NCBI GenBank assembly: GCA_002633005.1
Contig: NMRA01000044.1
Coordinates: 400,594 to 464,593, forward strand
Length of the DNA: 64,000 bases
Source of the DNA: Phoronis australis
Lineage: Eukaryota; Phoronida; Phoronidae
Direction of reading: 5' to 3'
Part shown: piece by piece, positions 12,207 through 25,600 of the stretch
How the letters are laid out: each line of letters opens with the position of its first letter
How positions within the stretch are numbered: position 1 is the first letter of the stretch
The notes under the pieces: generated by a model
Databases searched by the model: none
What the model saw: only the letters and a program-made list of their open reading frames with translations
Told to the model about the DNA's origin: nothing
Position numbers and translations under genes: made by a program

Positions 12207-12612
12207 CGCTTTCCCATAAGGGGAACTTCCGTTTACCGAAGCTTCGCCGGAACTTCGTTCACCTTTTCGATTAGACTACGATATTGAAGTTATCGCTAAG
12301 ATACCTGACCACACAGTTCATTCATACCCCCTAACGAATATTGAGTTGTGGGTTCGAGGCTAACTGAAAGTTGTTCTGTCATTTACGAGTATTTATGAAA
12401 ATGATCAGTGTCATTCTTCATCAGATGTGCCTTCTTTTATTTATTAACGTGTGTCTACTCAGAGCACATTGACTACGCTACAATAACAAAAAACATGTTT
12501 TGTGAGTCTTGCGTGATCGTATCTCGTTACCGCAACCTCTACCGATAATTTTGGCGAAGTTTTGCTCTGACCTTTCCCACTACACCATAGTTTCGGTGAA
12601 TACTGAAGCCAT
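12207..12612 (+). mobile_element. MITE, TGCTTTCCC family, copy 1
   Basis: Begins CGCTTTCCCATAAGGGGAAC and carries internal motifs shared with the copies at 14,628 and 49,143: GAAGTTATCGCTA, TGATCAGTGTCATTCTTCAT, ACATGTTTTG, CCTCTACCGATAA and TTTCCCACTACACC. The sequence is rich in CTTCGG/GAAGC words that can pair with each other. The 3′ terminal inverted repeat is lost or degraded, so the right limit is approximate. There is no coding capacity. Confidence 0.65.
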
Positions 12613-13734
12613 ATTTGAATGTGTTTCTATAAAGGAGAACGCTGTGATCTCTTGGCTTTCCTTGTCATGAAAGCGATGGAATACTGTCTAGAGAATTTAG
12701 GATGACGTCCCATGACCCGTGTGAAGCAATACGTTTTTGGAAGGGTTGGCCAAGCCTGTCAAAACTCATGGCTTTTTCACGTTCACTTGGTATGATTTTG
12801 CCCTGAAAGATATTGCTCATGGAAACGGTTTTCTGTCCTGGCGTGGAAAGGTTTTAGATGTGTGTGGCATTGGTTTGGTGACCTGGCTAATGATATATAT
12901 TTTAGGTGAGCTGTAAAAATGTGTCTTTAACCAGATCCTTATCTGATTACTTTGTACAGCAAATTTCCCCAGAAACCTTCAATTTCCATTGTGATCTTAA
13001 GTGGTTGTGTAGGTGTATAACCTAGTGTGGTTGCAATCATCTGCATGTAGTAGTTGTTCAGCCATTAATATTAACCCATCATGCATTGGAAACCAGTCTG
13101 ATCATGCTGTCCTTTTGTACGCCCACTCATCAATGCAATATGTTACAAGTAGCCAGCATGGTGCCCACAAGGCAATGTACTAGGATAATTGTCTGTCTCA
13201 GCCACCCAATTAAATACGCATTTTAAAGAGTCTGCATTGTTAAAACAACCACATATGCTTACTGATCTGATAGCGGGTTAATGAGTGGTTAAACAATGCC
13301 CAGGTCTGGCTAATGCAGGCTGCAACAAAGGGAAACTAGTTTGATTGACAACTGGGTCCTGGAATGATGTCATTAGCTAGTTGTGACGTCTTGGCCCATT
13401 GTTTTGGTTAACTGCATTTTGTGCCTTATTTGTGCCAATTAAGCAGTTTGCAATTACAAACTATACTCCAGGTTTTTGCAACAGCTGTTGAAGTTGGAAT
13501 ATAGGACAATGGTCCGGCTATGGTAGTTCTCCACTCATTTCGCACAGATATAATTGTTAAAAATATTACTTTCTGTTTTTAAAGGGTTACAATATTTGTA
13601 AAAACAAAGGAAACTTCACCTGTTGTTGTATGAAATCTACTCAGTACATTAGCAATACACTATAATTTTCTTAATGTCTATTTTGATTGAGATAATTGAC
13701 ACAATTTGCCAGATTGTGTTAATGCCTAGGGAGA

Positions 13735-13825
13735 GGGAGTGACCGTTAAGCCGAGTGTGACGTTAAAAAATACAAATTGGGAAATTATGGATGGGTGTTA
13801 AGCTGAACATGGGTATTAAACTAGA
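13735..13825. repeat. Relic of the GGGCGGTTAA element family
   Basis: GGATGGGTGTTAAGCTGAAC and ATGGGTATTAAAC align with the terminal block GGGTGGGCGGTTAACTGAGC / ATGGGCGTTAACC of the better copies at 18.1 and 62.8 kb. It is highly diverged, and no terminal inverted repeat remains. Confidence 0.4.
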
Positions 13826-14627
13826 GAGTTTGGTATTTTAATGCAGAATCAAAGATTACAGGGCTGCACATTATTTTTATCAGATAGTATTTTGAAGATG
13901 CAATCATTATTAACTTCACGCAAAATTTAAGTGTTTAGTCAAGGACATATTTGCGACGAAATTTGGGGTGCATTATTTTAATTTCAATATTAGTTGTTTC
14001 ACGTCATTAGCATTGATGTAAACTATGGTCAAATGATTGTTAATTAAAGCAACACCAGGTCATGCTAGTAATTAAGAATATGGGTCAAGTTTTGCTATTG
14101 CTCTCATCCACTTAATAATGGACAGATGTTGTTGACTGGTAGTCCAAATGTTTTCACCTGCTGTTGCCAACTGTAGATGTGCCCTGCAGCGGGTTTGTGT
14201 TCTTCTTGTTTGAATAGGCCGCTTCCTGTCGTCAAGGCCCCTATTGAAACCAGAAGAAATGCAATGAAAACTTGCTTGTGAAGAGGCAGTGCTTCATTAT
14301 CCATTATTAATTTAAGCAAACTAATCTGTTGCCTTAAGCCCTGCAGAGACTTGGACTTATTTTCGTCAAGGCAAGAATCTCGTGAGGCAAGCTAGCGTGA
14401 TCACGTGCTTCGGCTGTAATACGTGGCGATATCTCGCGAAGCCTTGTGTGATCTTGCATTTCCCTGAGACTCTCACATCTGAAGAATGCATTCCTGGAGC
14501 CCTGCCTCCAAAGCCACAGAGGCCCTCCTTGTAAAAGCAGTCAGAATACAGTAGTCCCAACATGTGTGCCCCATGGCTCCATGCCATATGCAAATTAGTT
14601 CCTTACAACTTTTCTAGTCACCAACAG

Positions 14628-15063
14628 TGCTTTCCCATTAGAGTCAAAAGCGAGGTTTCAATAAGTGGGAAAGGTTAACTTTGGTGGTTAATCTGTAAGC
14701 AAACCTTCGCTCAAATTAGCAGGATTTCAAAAGCGAAGCTTTGTTACTCGCTGAAACTTCTGTTTAGTGGGAGAGGTCAGAGTGAAACTTCAGCGAAGTT
14801 ATCGGTAGATGTCGCAGCATTGACTAAGGATCATGTGAAACTCTATGAGATATCCCGCAAAACATATTCTTTGTTATTGTAACGTGGCCTCACCTAAATA
14901 AACAAATACACATCTGATGAAGAATGACACTGATCATTTTCACAAACACTCGTAAATCTGGTGTTTACTCCGATGACTGAATCGCCATCTAGCGATAAGT
15001 TCGATAGGTAAGTGAAGTTTCGCTGAAGCTTCGCTAAACTGAAATTCCCTTTATGGGAAAGCA
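14628..15063 (-). mobile_element. MITE, TGCTTTCCC family, copy 2 (complete ends)
   Basis: A 436-bp element bounded by TGCTTTCCCATTAG at the left and TATGGGAAAGCA at the right, so both terminal inverted repeats are present. Read on the minus strand it is collinear with the 12.2- and 49.1-kb copies over most of its length. It has no ORF of note. I could not see a clear target-site duplication (flanks CCAACAG and CCTCAAG). Confidence 0.75.
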
Positions 15064-16631
15064 CCTCAAGTCACTTGGTAGGTTCCAAGGTCTTGTTTGC
15101 AGGTTCGAAACATTTCGAGGTGAATAGCTCGTGAAGTATCTTTTGTTTCTTTGGGAATTGTGACAAATAATAAATATAGAATTTGAACAGTGGTATGATT
15201 CTGTTGTAGTTATTTTTAAAAACCAAAAAAACGGCTGTTGTAGGTTAGTGCTTGTTTCATTAAGAGAACCGGCACAACTGCATGCATGCAGCCTGTAAAT
15301 CAAACTTAACCAGATTACGTAGCAAACAGCAAATGTTTTGATTTACTCAGCTGGGCTTCACCAGTGGTGCATTTTATTTTTTAATGAAAGTGAGACACAT
15401 TAAGTGTTGTAAATGCTTCTCAGGTTGCTCATTTGGTTCAGCGACGAATCTGGATTGTTTTCGCCGACTGTTTTAACCAATATTCGAAGTAGACTCTCAG
15501 GCGTTTGGGAACAGAATTAATTTCTGGGTCAACTTTCAAGAACCATAAATTATTCAGAAGAATTACCTCTTTCAGGATGTGTCTTCTCTTCTTGACAATT
15601 GTGGTTTGGGTATTAACATGGTCTGCATTAATGTTCAAAGGTTTTGTTTATGAGATGGGATTTCTATTTATTTTTTTCCAAACACTGAATGGAATTTGTT
15701 GCTGAGTAACCTGTCAGTGGGATACAAAAATCTACTGTGAGTGCCCGCAGGTTTATAAGTTGTTCTCCGGGCTCATGAGGGTATTTGTTGCTGAGGAACA
15801 GATCAGCTTTGTGGGTATCCTGTATTCCGAAGGCAAATTGTAGTTGCAGGGCTGAAGAACTTACAGTGATCGTGCACAATAACTCAATCGTTGCTTTCTC
15901 TCAAATTTTCCGGGTCTCATTCCTAACTTATTTCGCTTTAATATAATTACGAAAAAAAAGTTCTGTTATTTTAATGATGATTATCTTGTTACAAATAATA
16001 AAAAAATTACAAGATGTTCTATGCTGAAGAAACCAATCTAATAGTAGACTGCACTTTCCTTAATTGTTATTTCTGCTGAGAAGTTTGACAAAATAAAAAC
16101 TCATCTGTCGGCCATACTGTGTGCTATGTAGGCGAAGAATAGTTTGTACTTGGGGCAAAAATCTTCATCGCTTATGCAACGCAAACTTCAATTTCTATCC
16201 CATAGTTTACGACTTATAATCCACAATTCATCATTGCAACGTGATCAAACAGTCTCTTCATTGGTTAACAGTTGCTAGCTTACGTCAGTATGGTCTTGAA
16301 CGTACTTGCAAAATATTCTTGTTTTTCTCATAAGATATAGAACACTACCCTGGGCTAAGGTGATGATAACCTTTTAGCCTTATCATGTTCTTCAAGGTTG
16401 GATCTACTACCTTGGCCTCTCCAGTTGTGTTGGGAATGGCAACCAAAACATGTATAATGCTGTATTTTTTGGCAATCACTGAAATATCTCATCAGTGTTG
16501 GATAAAATAATTGCCAAGATAGTATTTTTGTCTTTTTTCAAAAGCTTCTAACATTGTTTCTAGTTATCACAATTTTTCTGACTTTTGTCTTGTCGCCACC
16601 TTAAGGCTTCAGTAATGTCCAGTGTAATATG

Positions 16632-18064
16632 GGTATTTTTCTGCCTGAATGATGCTAGGCTCGCTGTTATGACTGATTGCGGCTCAAAAATAAGCGAATT
16701 GTGTAGTTATTGGTAGCTAAAATTCTGATGTGATGGTCATTCCTAAAGAAACGACTATTTCTCAGGAAATGTTGGTTGTAGAAATTAGGGGAGGGTGCAT
16801 GTGCTCTTGAAAGGGAAAATTTCTAAATTTCTAGGATGGACTATTATGGTAATTCCTTTGTTGTCTCCTGTGTTTTTGATAAATTTCTATTGGAACTTGA
16901 AGGTAATTCCCCTATTGGGAAGTTGATTAACTGCTGGATAATCCCCATATATTCAGCAATGTAATTTATATGATCTTATTTCTAGTGCTTCATTTTTCCA
17001 GGAAATTAATTACTGGAGCTTTCTTTATTACAGTATTATAATAATGACTATAAAATGGAAACTGATTAATTTTTGTAATGACATTTCGCAAAATCCCTTC
17101 TTATTTGTGCAGTCTTAGCTAACTATTGGATAACGTTAGCAGTTTTGCACCGATGCCTCATTGCTAACTTGTAACTGATCTGCACAATATGGCAAAGGTT
17201 TTACGAAGTACGCAATACTTCCAAGAATTGTTTGTGCCTAATTACTATTGTAGGTTCTCAGGCTTGTTCCAGTATCAGATTTCATGTAAAAGTAGTAGTT
17301 ACATAGCTTCGGCCTAGAATAGTTTTCTATGGTTAGAAGAAAAATTGTGAAAAAAAATTCTGATCAGAATCCTCTAGTGCTTACTATTTCTGTTGTCATT
17401 TTCAATAAAAACAAACTTATGCCTTATCTATTTTAATCTATATCTCACCTGCCAGGTGGTAAAATTAGACTTTCATTGGCACACCTGTTTGAGCTCAACA
17501 GTACACCTGAACTTTCTTACTTGTGAAAAGTTTGTCAAGTTTCCAAATTCCTGTGCATGCTTGTTTATGAAATGTTTCACCTTTTCGCCATCTTATGGTT
17601 GTGTTTCATACAACTACCGTAACCAAAATATTGATAATAAAAGGCAACTATTAAAATAGTTGTTGCTGTGAAATTTCCTTTTTATCCCAGGTTCGTAAAT
17701 GTACAGTGTTCCTCAAAAGTCCCTGAGTTTAATAAAAAGGTACCGTAAATATTGCAGGGTTGAAATTATTCATGAATATAGTCTACCTTCTGTGTTTGTG
17801 TCATTGGCACTTTTAACCCTGTTTCAGCCTTATAAACATCAACTTCCATTTCAGGCATATATTCACTTCCTAAACAATGTAATCGTGTTGTTAATCTCTG
17901 TTTCAATTGAAATTTGAATTTCGCTGGCGGCCCTAATTCCTTTAGGAGTGGAGCTAAACCGCTGTGCCAAGCACCTTAATGGGCTTGTCATGAAGCTATA
18001 AGGACTTGTCATGAAGCTATAAGGACTTGTCATGAAGCTATAAGGACTTGTCATGAAGCTATAA
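16632..18064 (+). repeat. 1.43-kb duplicated block, copy A
   Basis: Starts GGTATTTTTCTGCCTGAATG and runs to the unresolved base at 18,065. It is repeated, with scattered substitutions and small indels, at 18,199–19,680. It ends in four 21-bp minisatellite units. An allelic contig end is the likely cause; see findings. Confidence 0.85.
17981..18064 (+). repeat. 21-bp minisatellite, 4 units (copy A)
   Basis: Unit GGACTTGTCATGAAGCTATAA; the first unit has GGGCTTG. The array stops exactly at the unresolved base 18,065. On the minus strand it reads as repeats of the heptapeptide MTSPYSF because 21 is a multiple of 3; this is not evidence of a protein. Confidence 0.95.
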
Positions 18065-18065
18065 N
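18065..18065. other. Unresolved base at probable contig join
   Basis: A single N between the end of the minisatellite in copy A and a transposon terminus preceding copy B. Sequence on its left recurs on its right. Confidence 0.8.
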
Positions 18066-18198
18066 GGCGGTTAATTGGAAATCTTCAAAAATAGCAGGGG
18101 GGCGGTTAACCGAGCAGTGGGCGGTTAAATCGAAATTCACCTAAAGTAGGGGGTGGGCGGTTAACTGAGCATGGGCGTTAACCCGAACGATTACGGTA
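18066..18198 (-). mobile_element. GGGCGGTTAA-family element, terminal fragment
   Basis: Read on the minus strand it starts CCGTAATCGTTCGGGTTAAC and contains three GGCGGTTAA/TTAACCGCC motifs in the same order as the left end of the 62.8-kb copy. It is cut by the N at 18,065. Copy A of the surrounding duplication lacks it: there GGTATTTTT is preceded by unique sequence. The fragment therefore looks like an insertion polymorphism between the two versions. Confidence 0.7.
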
Positions 18199-19680
18199 GG
18201 TATTTTTCTGCCTGAATGATGCTAGGTTCGCTGTTATGACTGATTGCGGCTCGAAAGTAAGGGAATTGTGTAGTTATTGGTAGCTAAAATTCCGATATGA
18301 TGGGCATTCCTAAAGAAACGACTATTTCTCAGGAAATGTCGATTATATAAATTAGGGGAGGGTGCATGTGTTCTTGAAAGGGAAAATTTCTAAATTTCTA
18401 GGATGGACTATTATTGTAATTCCTTTGTTGTCTCCTGTGTTTTGGATAAATTTCTATCGGAACTTGAAGGTAATTCCCCTATTGGGAAGTTGATTAACTG
18501 CTGGATAATCCTCATATATTCAGCAATGTAATTTATATGGTCTTATTTCTAGTGCTTCATTTTTCCAGGAAATTAATTACTGGAGCTTTCTTTATTAGAG
18601 TATTGTAATAATGACTATAAAATGGAAACTGATTAATTTTTGTAATGACATTTCGCAAAATCCCTTCTTGATTATTTGTGCAGTCTTAGCTAACCATTGG
18701 ATAACGTTGGCAGTTTTTCATCGAAGCCTCATTGCCAACTTGTAACTGATCTAGACGATATGGCAAAGGTTTTACGAAGTACGCAATAGTTCCAAGAATC
18801 GTTTGTGCCTAATTACTATTGTAGGTTCTCAGGCTTCTTCCAGTATCACATTTCATGTAAAAGTAGTAGTTACATAGCTTCGGCCTAGAATAGTTTTCTA
18901 TGGTTAGAAGAAAAATTGTGAAAAAAATTTCTGAATCCTCTAGTGCTTACTATCTCTGTTGTCATTTTCAATAAAAACAAACTTATGCCTTATCTATTTT
19001 AATCTATATCTCACCTGCCAGGTGGTAAAATTAGACTTTCATTCACACACCTGTTTGAGCTCAACAGTACACCGGAACTTTCTCACTTGTGAAAAGTTTG
19101 TCAAGTTTCCAAATTCCTGTGCATGCTTGTTTATGAAATGTTTCACCTTTTTGCCATCTTTTGGTTGCGTTTCATACAACTACTGTAACTAAAATATGAT
19201 AATAAAAGGCAACTATTGAAATAGTTGTTGCCGTGAAATTTCCTTTTTATCCCAGGTTCACAAATGTACAGTGTTCCTCAAATGTCCATGAGTTTAATAA
19301 AAAGGTACCGTAAATATTGCAGGGTTGAAATTATTCATGAATATAGTCTACCTTCTGTGTTTGTGTCATTGGCACTTTTAACCCGGTTTCAGCCATATAA
19401 ACATCAGCTTTCATTGCAGGCATACATTCACTTCCTAAACAATGTAATCGTGTTGTTAACCTCTGTTTCAATTGAAATTTGAATTTCGCTGACGGTCCTA
19501 ATTCCTTTAGGAGTGGAGCTAAACCGCTGTGCCAAGCACCTTAATGGGCTTGTCATGAAGCTATAAGGACTTGTCATGAAGCTATAAGGACTTGTCATGA
19601 AGCTATAAGGACTTGTCATGAAGCTATAAGGACTTGTCATGAAGCTATAAGGACTTGTCATGAAGCTATAAGGACTTGTC
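18199..19680 (+). repeat. 1.48-kb duplicated block, copy B
   Basis: Second version of 16,632–18,064, collinear throughout with a few percent visible differences. It ends in a longer minisatellite (six full units and nine bases). The sequence after 19,680 is single copy. Confidence 0.85.
19546..19680 (+). repeat. 21-bp minisatellite, 6.4 units (copy B)
   Basis: Same unit as at 17,981, with six full copies and nine further bases. The unit number differs from copy A (four), as expected for a length-variable array or for a contig broken inside it. Confidence 0.95.
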
Positions 19681-22600
19681 ACTTGTCTTCAACCTTTAAA
19701 AATCATTTCTGAACTTAGCATTGAACAAGATGAGACAGATTTTAGAACAGTAGTGGCCTGAACTAAAAGTAATGTTTTTACCATGGAGGGATTTGCTACC
19801 CCCCTTGAAGTTGTTGAAGTCTCCCATTTTGCTGTTGTGTTGTGGTGGTTCTATGTCTTGTGGTATTTCCAACGTATCTGTGGTGTTGTACAGATCAAGC
19901 ATACCTCTCGTGGGGCTACTTGCATACGTCCACATCGTTTTCGTTCCCAATCATTCCGTTAACATTATTTCTAACCGCCTGTCGTTTTATTGACGTCAGC
20001 ACGATCAATTTCCGTGGCGATTGATTATGTGTACAAAATCATAGGTAAATTCAACAGTATGATGAGGTGTAGGCGGTTTGGAACTTATTTTAGTGCGTTA
20101 CCATGGTGATAATTTCTGTCATCCTGTTTGGTTGGAGATAATGGCCAGAGGCTACTCTGACGTTCATTCATAAATCTTGACAGAAGGTTATACTTGATTG
20201 TTGACCTAGTAATTAGCAATGATCATGTGTATTTCAAAGTTCTGACATCACCAATCAACCAATCAAGTTCCATGTAAACATATTAGATATTCAGTTTTGA
20301 ACTGCAGTTATCATTATTTACAATTTGTTTTGAACTGCATATTGCTTCCTTGTCATGGTACTAGAACAGTGATTCTTTACCGCTTAAGTACACATGATGG
20401 ACAATTGAAATTTCTTATTGCCAAATGTCTCCGATGAAATAAAGATCAAGAAAATTTAGCTTGACTTGTACTGAGCTTATGTCATAAAACCACAATTGGT
20501 AAAGTTTGCAGTATTAGTGACTATGTAATCAGTGTTACAAAATTAGAAATAGAAAAAGCAGCATTTTGACACTTATTGTGTGCGAAATATGTGAAAAATT
20601 AGAGTAACATAATTAAGTTAATTTGTTCTCGCATTGATTTTTTAGCAGCTGCAATCGTATTAATGCTTGAATTTCAGATGCGGTTTCATCAAAATTGAAA
20701 TGATGATCATCATTAGCTAAATATGGCCGAATGCTTGTCACAACAGTCTACTAATATCTGTCCTCTCTGTCCATCAGTGTTCCAAAGCACTATGTACAAA
20801 TTGGATGGAAGAACTATTCAGCTGACTACCCAACACTCTTTGAGTCTTGGTTGTTGGTTAATGTTTATTTATGCACACAACAGGTTGACCAGCTCTCAAG
20901 TTCTTACTCAAGTCAGTTGACATACCAAATGTTCTTGCTCATTCTCAGCATACTTGGAGCTCTGTGATTGGCTGCTGGCTCTAGGGTCAGCCCAGGGTCA
21001 ATAAGCAACAGCTGTTTTCTTCAGAGCTCAGTTCAGAGCAAGTGTCTGATTGTTGCCTGAGATCTCCACTGCCGAGGACACAAGCATTAGCTGGAAAATA
21101 GTGGTTTTTGGAGTCCCTTAAAATTTCATTGAGACATGTTTTTTGTGGCAGTGGTCAGTCTTGAGCTGGGTGGGAAATTTATTCCTTTGCTTGTCTAGCC
21201 TGATTTAAAAAATTGAAGTCGGCCATAGTTTTCAGTACAGTTCAAGCACACCAGCTGTCACAAACACTGGTTACAATATCATTGGTCATTGTTTTGTATC
21301 TGGGACCATTGTTGACTGAAATTTGCTCAAGTTTTGTCCACAACTCTTCTAAAAACTTGCGTCATAGGCCATGTGACCTTGTGATCTCTCATAGAATGTG
21401 CAGTATTTGTGTCAACGGCTATGGTTGTGACCAATTTGGTGAGTAGGTCTTTTGGAAGTACGTTAAAATGACACCAATTTTGGGCAATAAAATTTGTCAA
21501 AATTACCATTTTCCTGGAACTGCTCCAATTAAGGAATGTGCTTCAGTCTCCAAGTAGTCAGTTGAATGAGATTGCAAATGAGAAAGCTGTTCATGTGAAA
21601 CTACATGTATCTCCATCATACTTTTTAGTAGCAACATCTGATCAAAAGTTTTGATATTTCTGATGTGTTTGCAGCTGAAGTTTCTGTTCATGGGGTATTA
21701 TGAAGGTAACTTTGCTGAAAAGCTGTTCAACCATTCGCAAATTGTAAACATAGGTTATAAATTAAGTCAATCGTTACATCATTGTTAACATCAATAGCAT
21801 TTTGAAATCGAAGCAGTCTTGCTTTACAATATCATATCTTCCACTGCTTGCATCGTTCTTTGAAGTGTCTGTGCTTTGTTTCCCTGATTGTGTCCCAAAT
21901 TGGGAGGATTTTACTGTACTTCTGTTAAACTTGGTAAAGGGATGCCTATAATATAAAGTTGAAAGACGCCTGTTATGTCCTGAAAGTAAAATCTCAGTGC
22001 TTGATATCGCAATAGTTGACCGGAGTTGTGTGACTGTTCTGTGGTTTATCAATTGTTTCCTCTCCCCAAGTATTTATGGGTACTGCATTTCACGTGCATT
22101 GGAACATCTATGTTATATTGTCCAAATTAAGTGACTGATCTTGGACATAAAAAGCAAACAACACTTTTCTAATATGTGTTAAAATCCAAGACTCAAATTT
22201 TACACAAGTGAAATACCTGTTTTCTTACAGGCTTTGCAAATAAGAAAACAATTTTTAGTCTAACTAATTTGTTTATTTATAAAACTTATCTGATTTAAAA
22301 AAAGCTTGGTGCTTCTTTTTTGATTGAGATTTTTAACGTTAGAAGAAAAATGCTCGTGAGATTAATCGTGGCTGTGTGTGTAGTGGGTATGGGCTCTGAA
22401 GAGATCTCTGACATTAAACTGTGTTCACTTCAAAAGATGACACTTGACTAAAAGTACATGTAAATGTTTGCTAATCAACCTCGCACTGAAGAAGTCTTTT
22501 GTTCATCTGAACCTTATGATGAGCGTTTTGTCTTTGCTGATAACTCTGTTTGTGAACATTTGCGTGTTTGATTGGTGTTTATGAGCCGTTGGGTTGAGCC

Positions 22601-25600
22601 TATTTCCGATTAAGCCTTTATTGATTGTCAATGTAAATAATTGTATTGATCTAGTAAATAGCACAAGACCTGTTGAGTTAAAAGAGCTATTTTCCCAGTA
22701 TTTGTAGGAGTGGGCTCATGTTCCAGCAGACTGACCTGAACAAGGTCCATGTTATGTCTTGCGATGAGAAATATAATATATCCTGGGCCTCATAATGTCA
22801 CTGAATAATGTTGATGTATTGTGGTATGCCTTGAAATTCACCTGTTCATTGTAACAGATTAGTATCTGCCTTTGTTATGATTCCATGTTATCAATAACTG
22901 TGAATGGTAATGAAGTGGTTTTCTAGTGTTTTTAACGAGGTACTTCCAAACCTTATTTCTCAAGTTGTAGATCTGTTTGTGAATGCCCCATGTTATTCTC
23001 AACTTTTTATGTTGAGGAAAATCCAAACTGTGAACATTTTCAATATCGCAAATCTACCAAATAAGTTATTTTTTATTAATTGGTGGTTGTTCGTAATGGA
23101 CTCCTGTTTCAAAAACTCGTTTGTGTTGCAATGTTGATATCTCACTGTTTGGTTCACATGAGAGGCAACAACGCTAGCAGTTTCACTGGCTAAAATGGTT
23201 GGAGAAATGCTAGCATTTACCAGATTCAAAATCTGTTGTGTTTTAGGATTATGCTTGTTCAACTGTTTGTTTCAGCCTGTCTCTCATTGCCTACAGGCAT
23301 GAGTTAGAACTCATGGGCTGTAATTTACAAGCTACAGATTTATGTAAACTTTACTTATCTCTTTGGCACTGGTTGCACTGAATGAGTGATGCTGTTCATA
23401 ACCATTGGCTTATGAACAGACGAGCCAATAGCATTGCATTAAGTGTAACATGCGTGCATGCACGTATCCAGCCTAAAAATGGGGGGGGGGCTCGAATTTT
23501 TTAGAATGTGGACCTTTTACGAAGATTCACGAGGTGCATGCAGAGCTTTGAATTGTGCATTTTGTCTAATTTTGATTGTTCCTGCTTTCTTAGTGGATTA
23601 TTGTCTCATTTTCTACTTGTTTTCAGAATTTTTTTGTTTCTCTGAAGAGGACCTTGTTGCCCAGTTCGCTTAATAGAGGTGCTCTTTCGAGACCCCGAGC
23701 CCCCCGGGTGTGCGCATGACACATGATTACGGGTACACTGGATTTTGAATGGTGTTTATTGAATACCGAATTTAATTTATAGTAAATTCACCTAAGCCTG
23801 GTTTATTTTATTTTATTTTGTTAAATTGTTTTTTTTTTTCAATTTTGCAGTCTTCATTTCATTACAGGTGAGCCCCAATCTGACTTGTGTCAGCTTAATT
23901 TGACTTACTGTAGCCCATTTTTCAGAGATAATCCATGTTTTGTCTAATCATTCTGTGTCTATTGCCTGTCTATGTGTTACAAGGTGTCTATGTAATGATG
24001 TGGATGGTGCTAGACTAATTAATTTTTTTACAATGGCATGCTTGCGCAAAGTAGGATTATTGTTTATAACCCAACTCTAAAATGTACATGCGTGATCCGA
24101 CTAACGTACATGATATTACTATTTTCTGAACCCTTGTGATAGCGATTCAAAAGAGGTATTACTCGTACCTATTGGTCTCTTTTTATTAATGCATTAATTT
24201 TTTTTCCAAGGCATATATTTGTTACGCCGCCCTCTCAGAAAAAATGGTAACTAATACTTAACCTTGACTGAAGTTTGCTGAGGCAGAATGTCACAGAATG
24301 TGGTTGTTTATTTTAGCCTGCCAGTGATATTAGTCATCTAACTTTCACTTGTTTACCACTTGTTTACCACTTGTTAATTAATTCCACTTTTTGTTATCAT
24401 TCCTGCCGAGAGGTGTCGTCGGCTGCCACCTGAGATTGGCGTAGCAAATGAACGCTTCTGAAGAAACGTGAACGTATGAATAAGGAGAGACCATTCGATA
24501 CAAGTAATAGATTTTTGAAATCGTCAGGGTGAGAGGATTCAGAAAATAGTATTATCAATGTCAGATTGTAACACTATCTCAAAGTAATTTTTGATCAAAT
24601 TCGTCCACCTTGCCACAGTTTCTGAATAAGGCTTATGACCACATGGTTTTTCCTAAATGTCTGCTCTGTTTGCCTTATCTTGAAGTTAAAGTTGAAACTC
24701 AGACTAGTGAGGTTCTAGGTGTGGATCCCAAGGGGTGTGGTCCATTTGTATGTTTTGTCTCCACTGATTCCTTTAATTAAATTATGTCTCCTAGAGCAGA
24801 AACTCATTCTTTTACATGTGGTCTTCGTTAGTAATGTAAGAGTTCATCCTCTGGGTCTGCTAATCCCCTTGAAAATGGCGTGAGGGTCTTTGTTGGAAGA
24901 AGATCACTGCAATTATCTCTTGTCTGGTCAAGTGTAGAAGTCACGTTTTTTCAGTTGCTTGGGAATGCTTGTGCACAGTGATTGCGCGCACATTCATTTG
25001 GGTTGAATCTCAAATGTAATACGCCAATGTCTTTGTGAATACCCATCTGCTGACTTTTTAGAGGCGCCACCTTGTGGATACCAAGCCTCCCTTTGATGAG
25101 AGTATTCCTTGACTGATTGCTCATTTATGCCTGTTAAGTAACTTGTATAATTATATGCATGTTCCAAATCAAAAGACAAAAGTAAAAGGGGGTGATTAGT
25201 CAAGGTCGGTCAAAACTTGCCGTACATTGCAGACACAACAAACTCTCTCCTGTAAGATCAGCTTCCTAACTAAACAGTAATGCTGTTGTAGGTAGGAGTG
25301 TTATGAATAAACAATAATTTGTCATCTCACTTCATTTTTGGCTTTGAAAGTTTGAAAAAGTGAGCATTAGTTTATGGGACCAGACATACTGTAGAAGTGG
25401 ACTACTTTCCTTTCACGTTGCAGCTTGCCTTTCATAGTGCGTAAATATGGTATTACCTTTTCATTTAGGTTTTCATCTAGTCATGAATATGCATTTGGTG
25501 ACATCAATTACAGGTCATTAATTATAGCAATCCCATCCTGTAGATCCCTATAAAAATGGCTAAATTTGGCTGACTGGAATATCATATCTCAGAAATGGCT

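Noticed and set aside
17863-18054. Minus-strand ORF made of MTSPYSF repeats (also 19,428–19,682)
   Set aside because: Produced by the 21-bp minisatellite; a unit length divisible by three gives a heptapeptide repeat in any open frame. There is no splice or promoter context.
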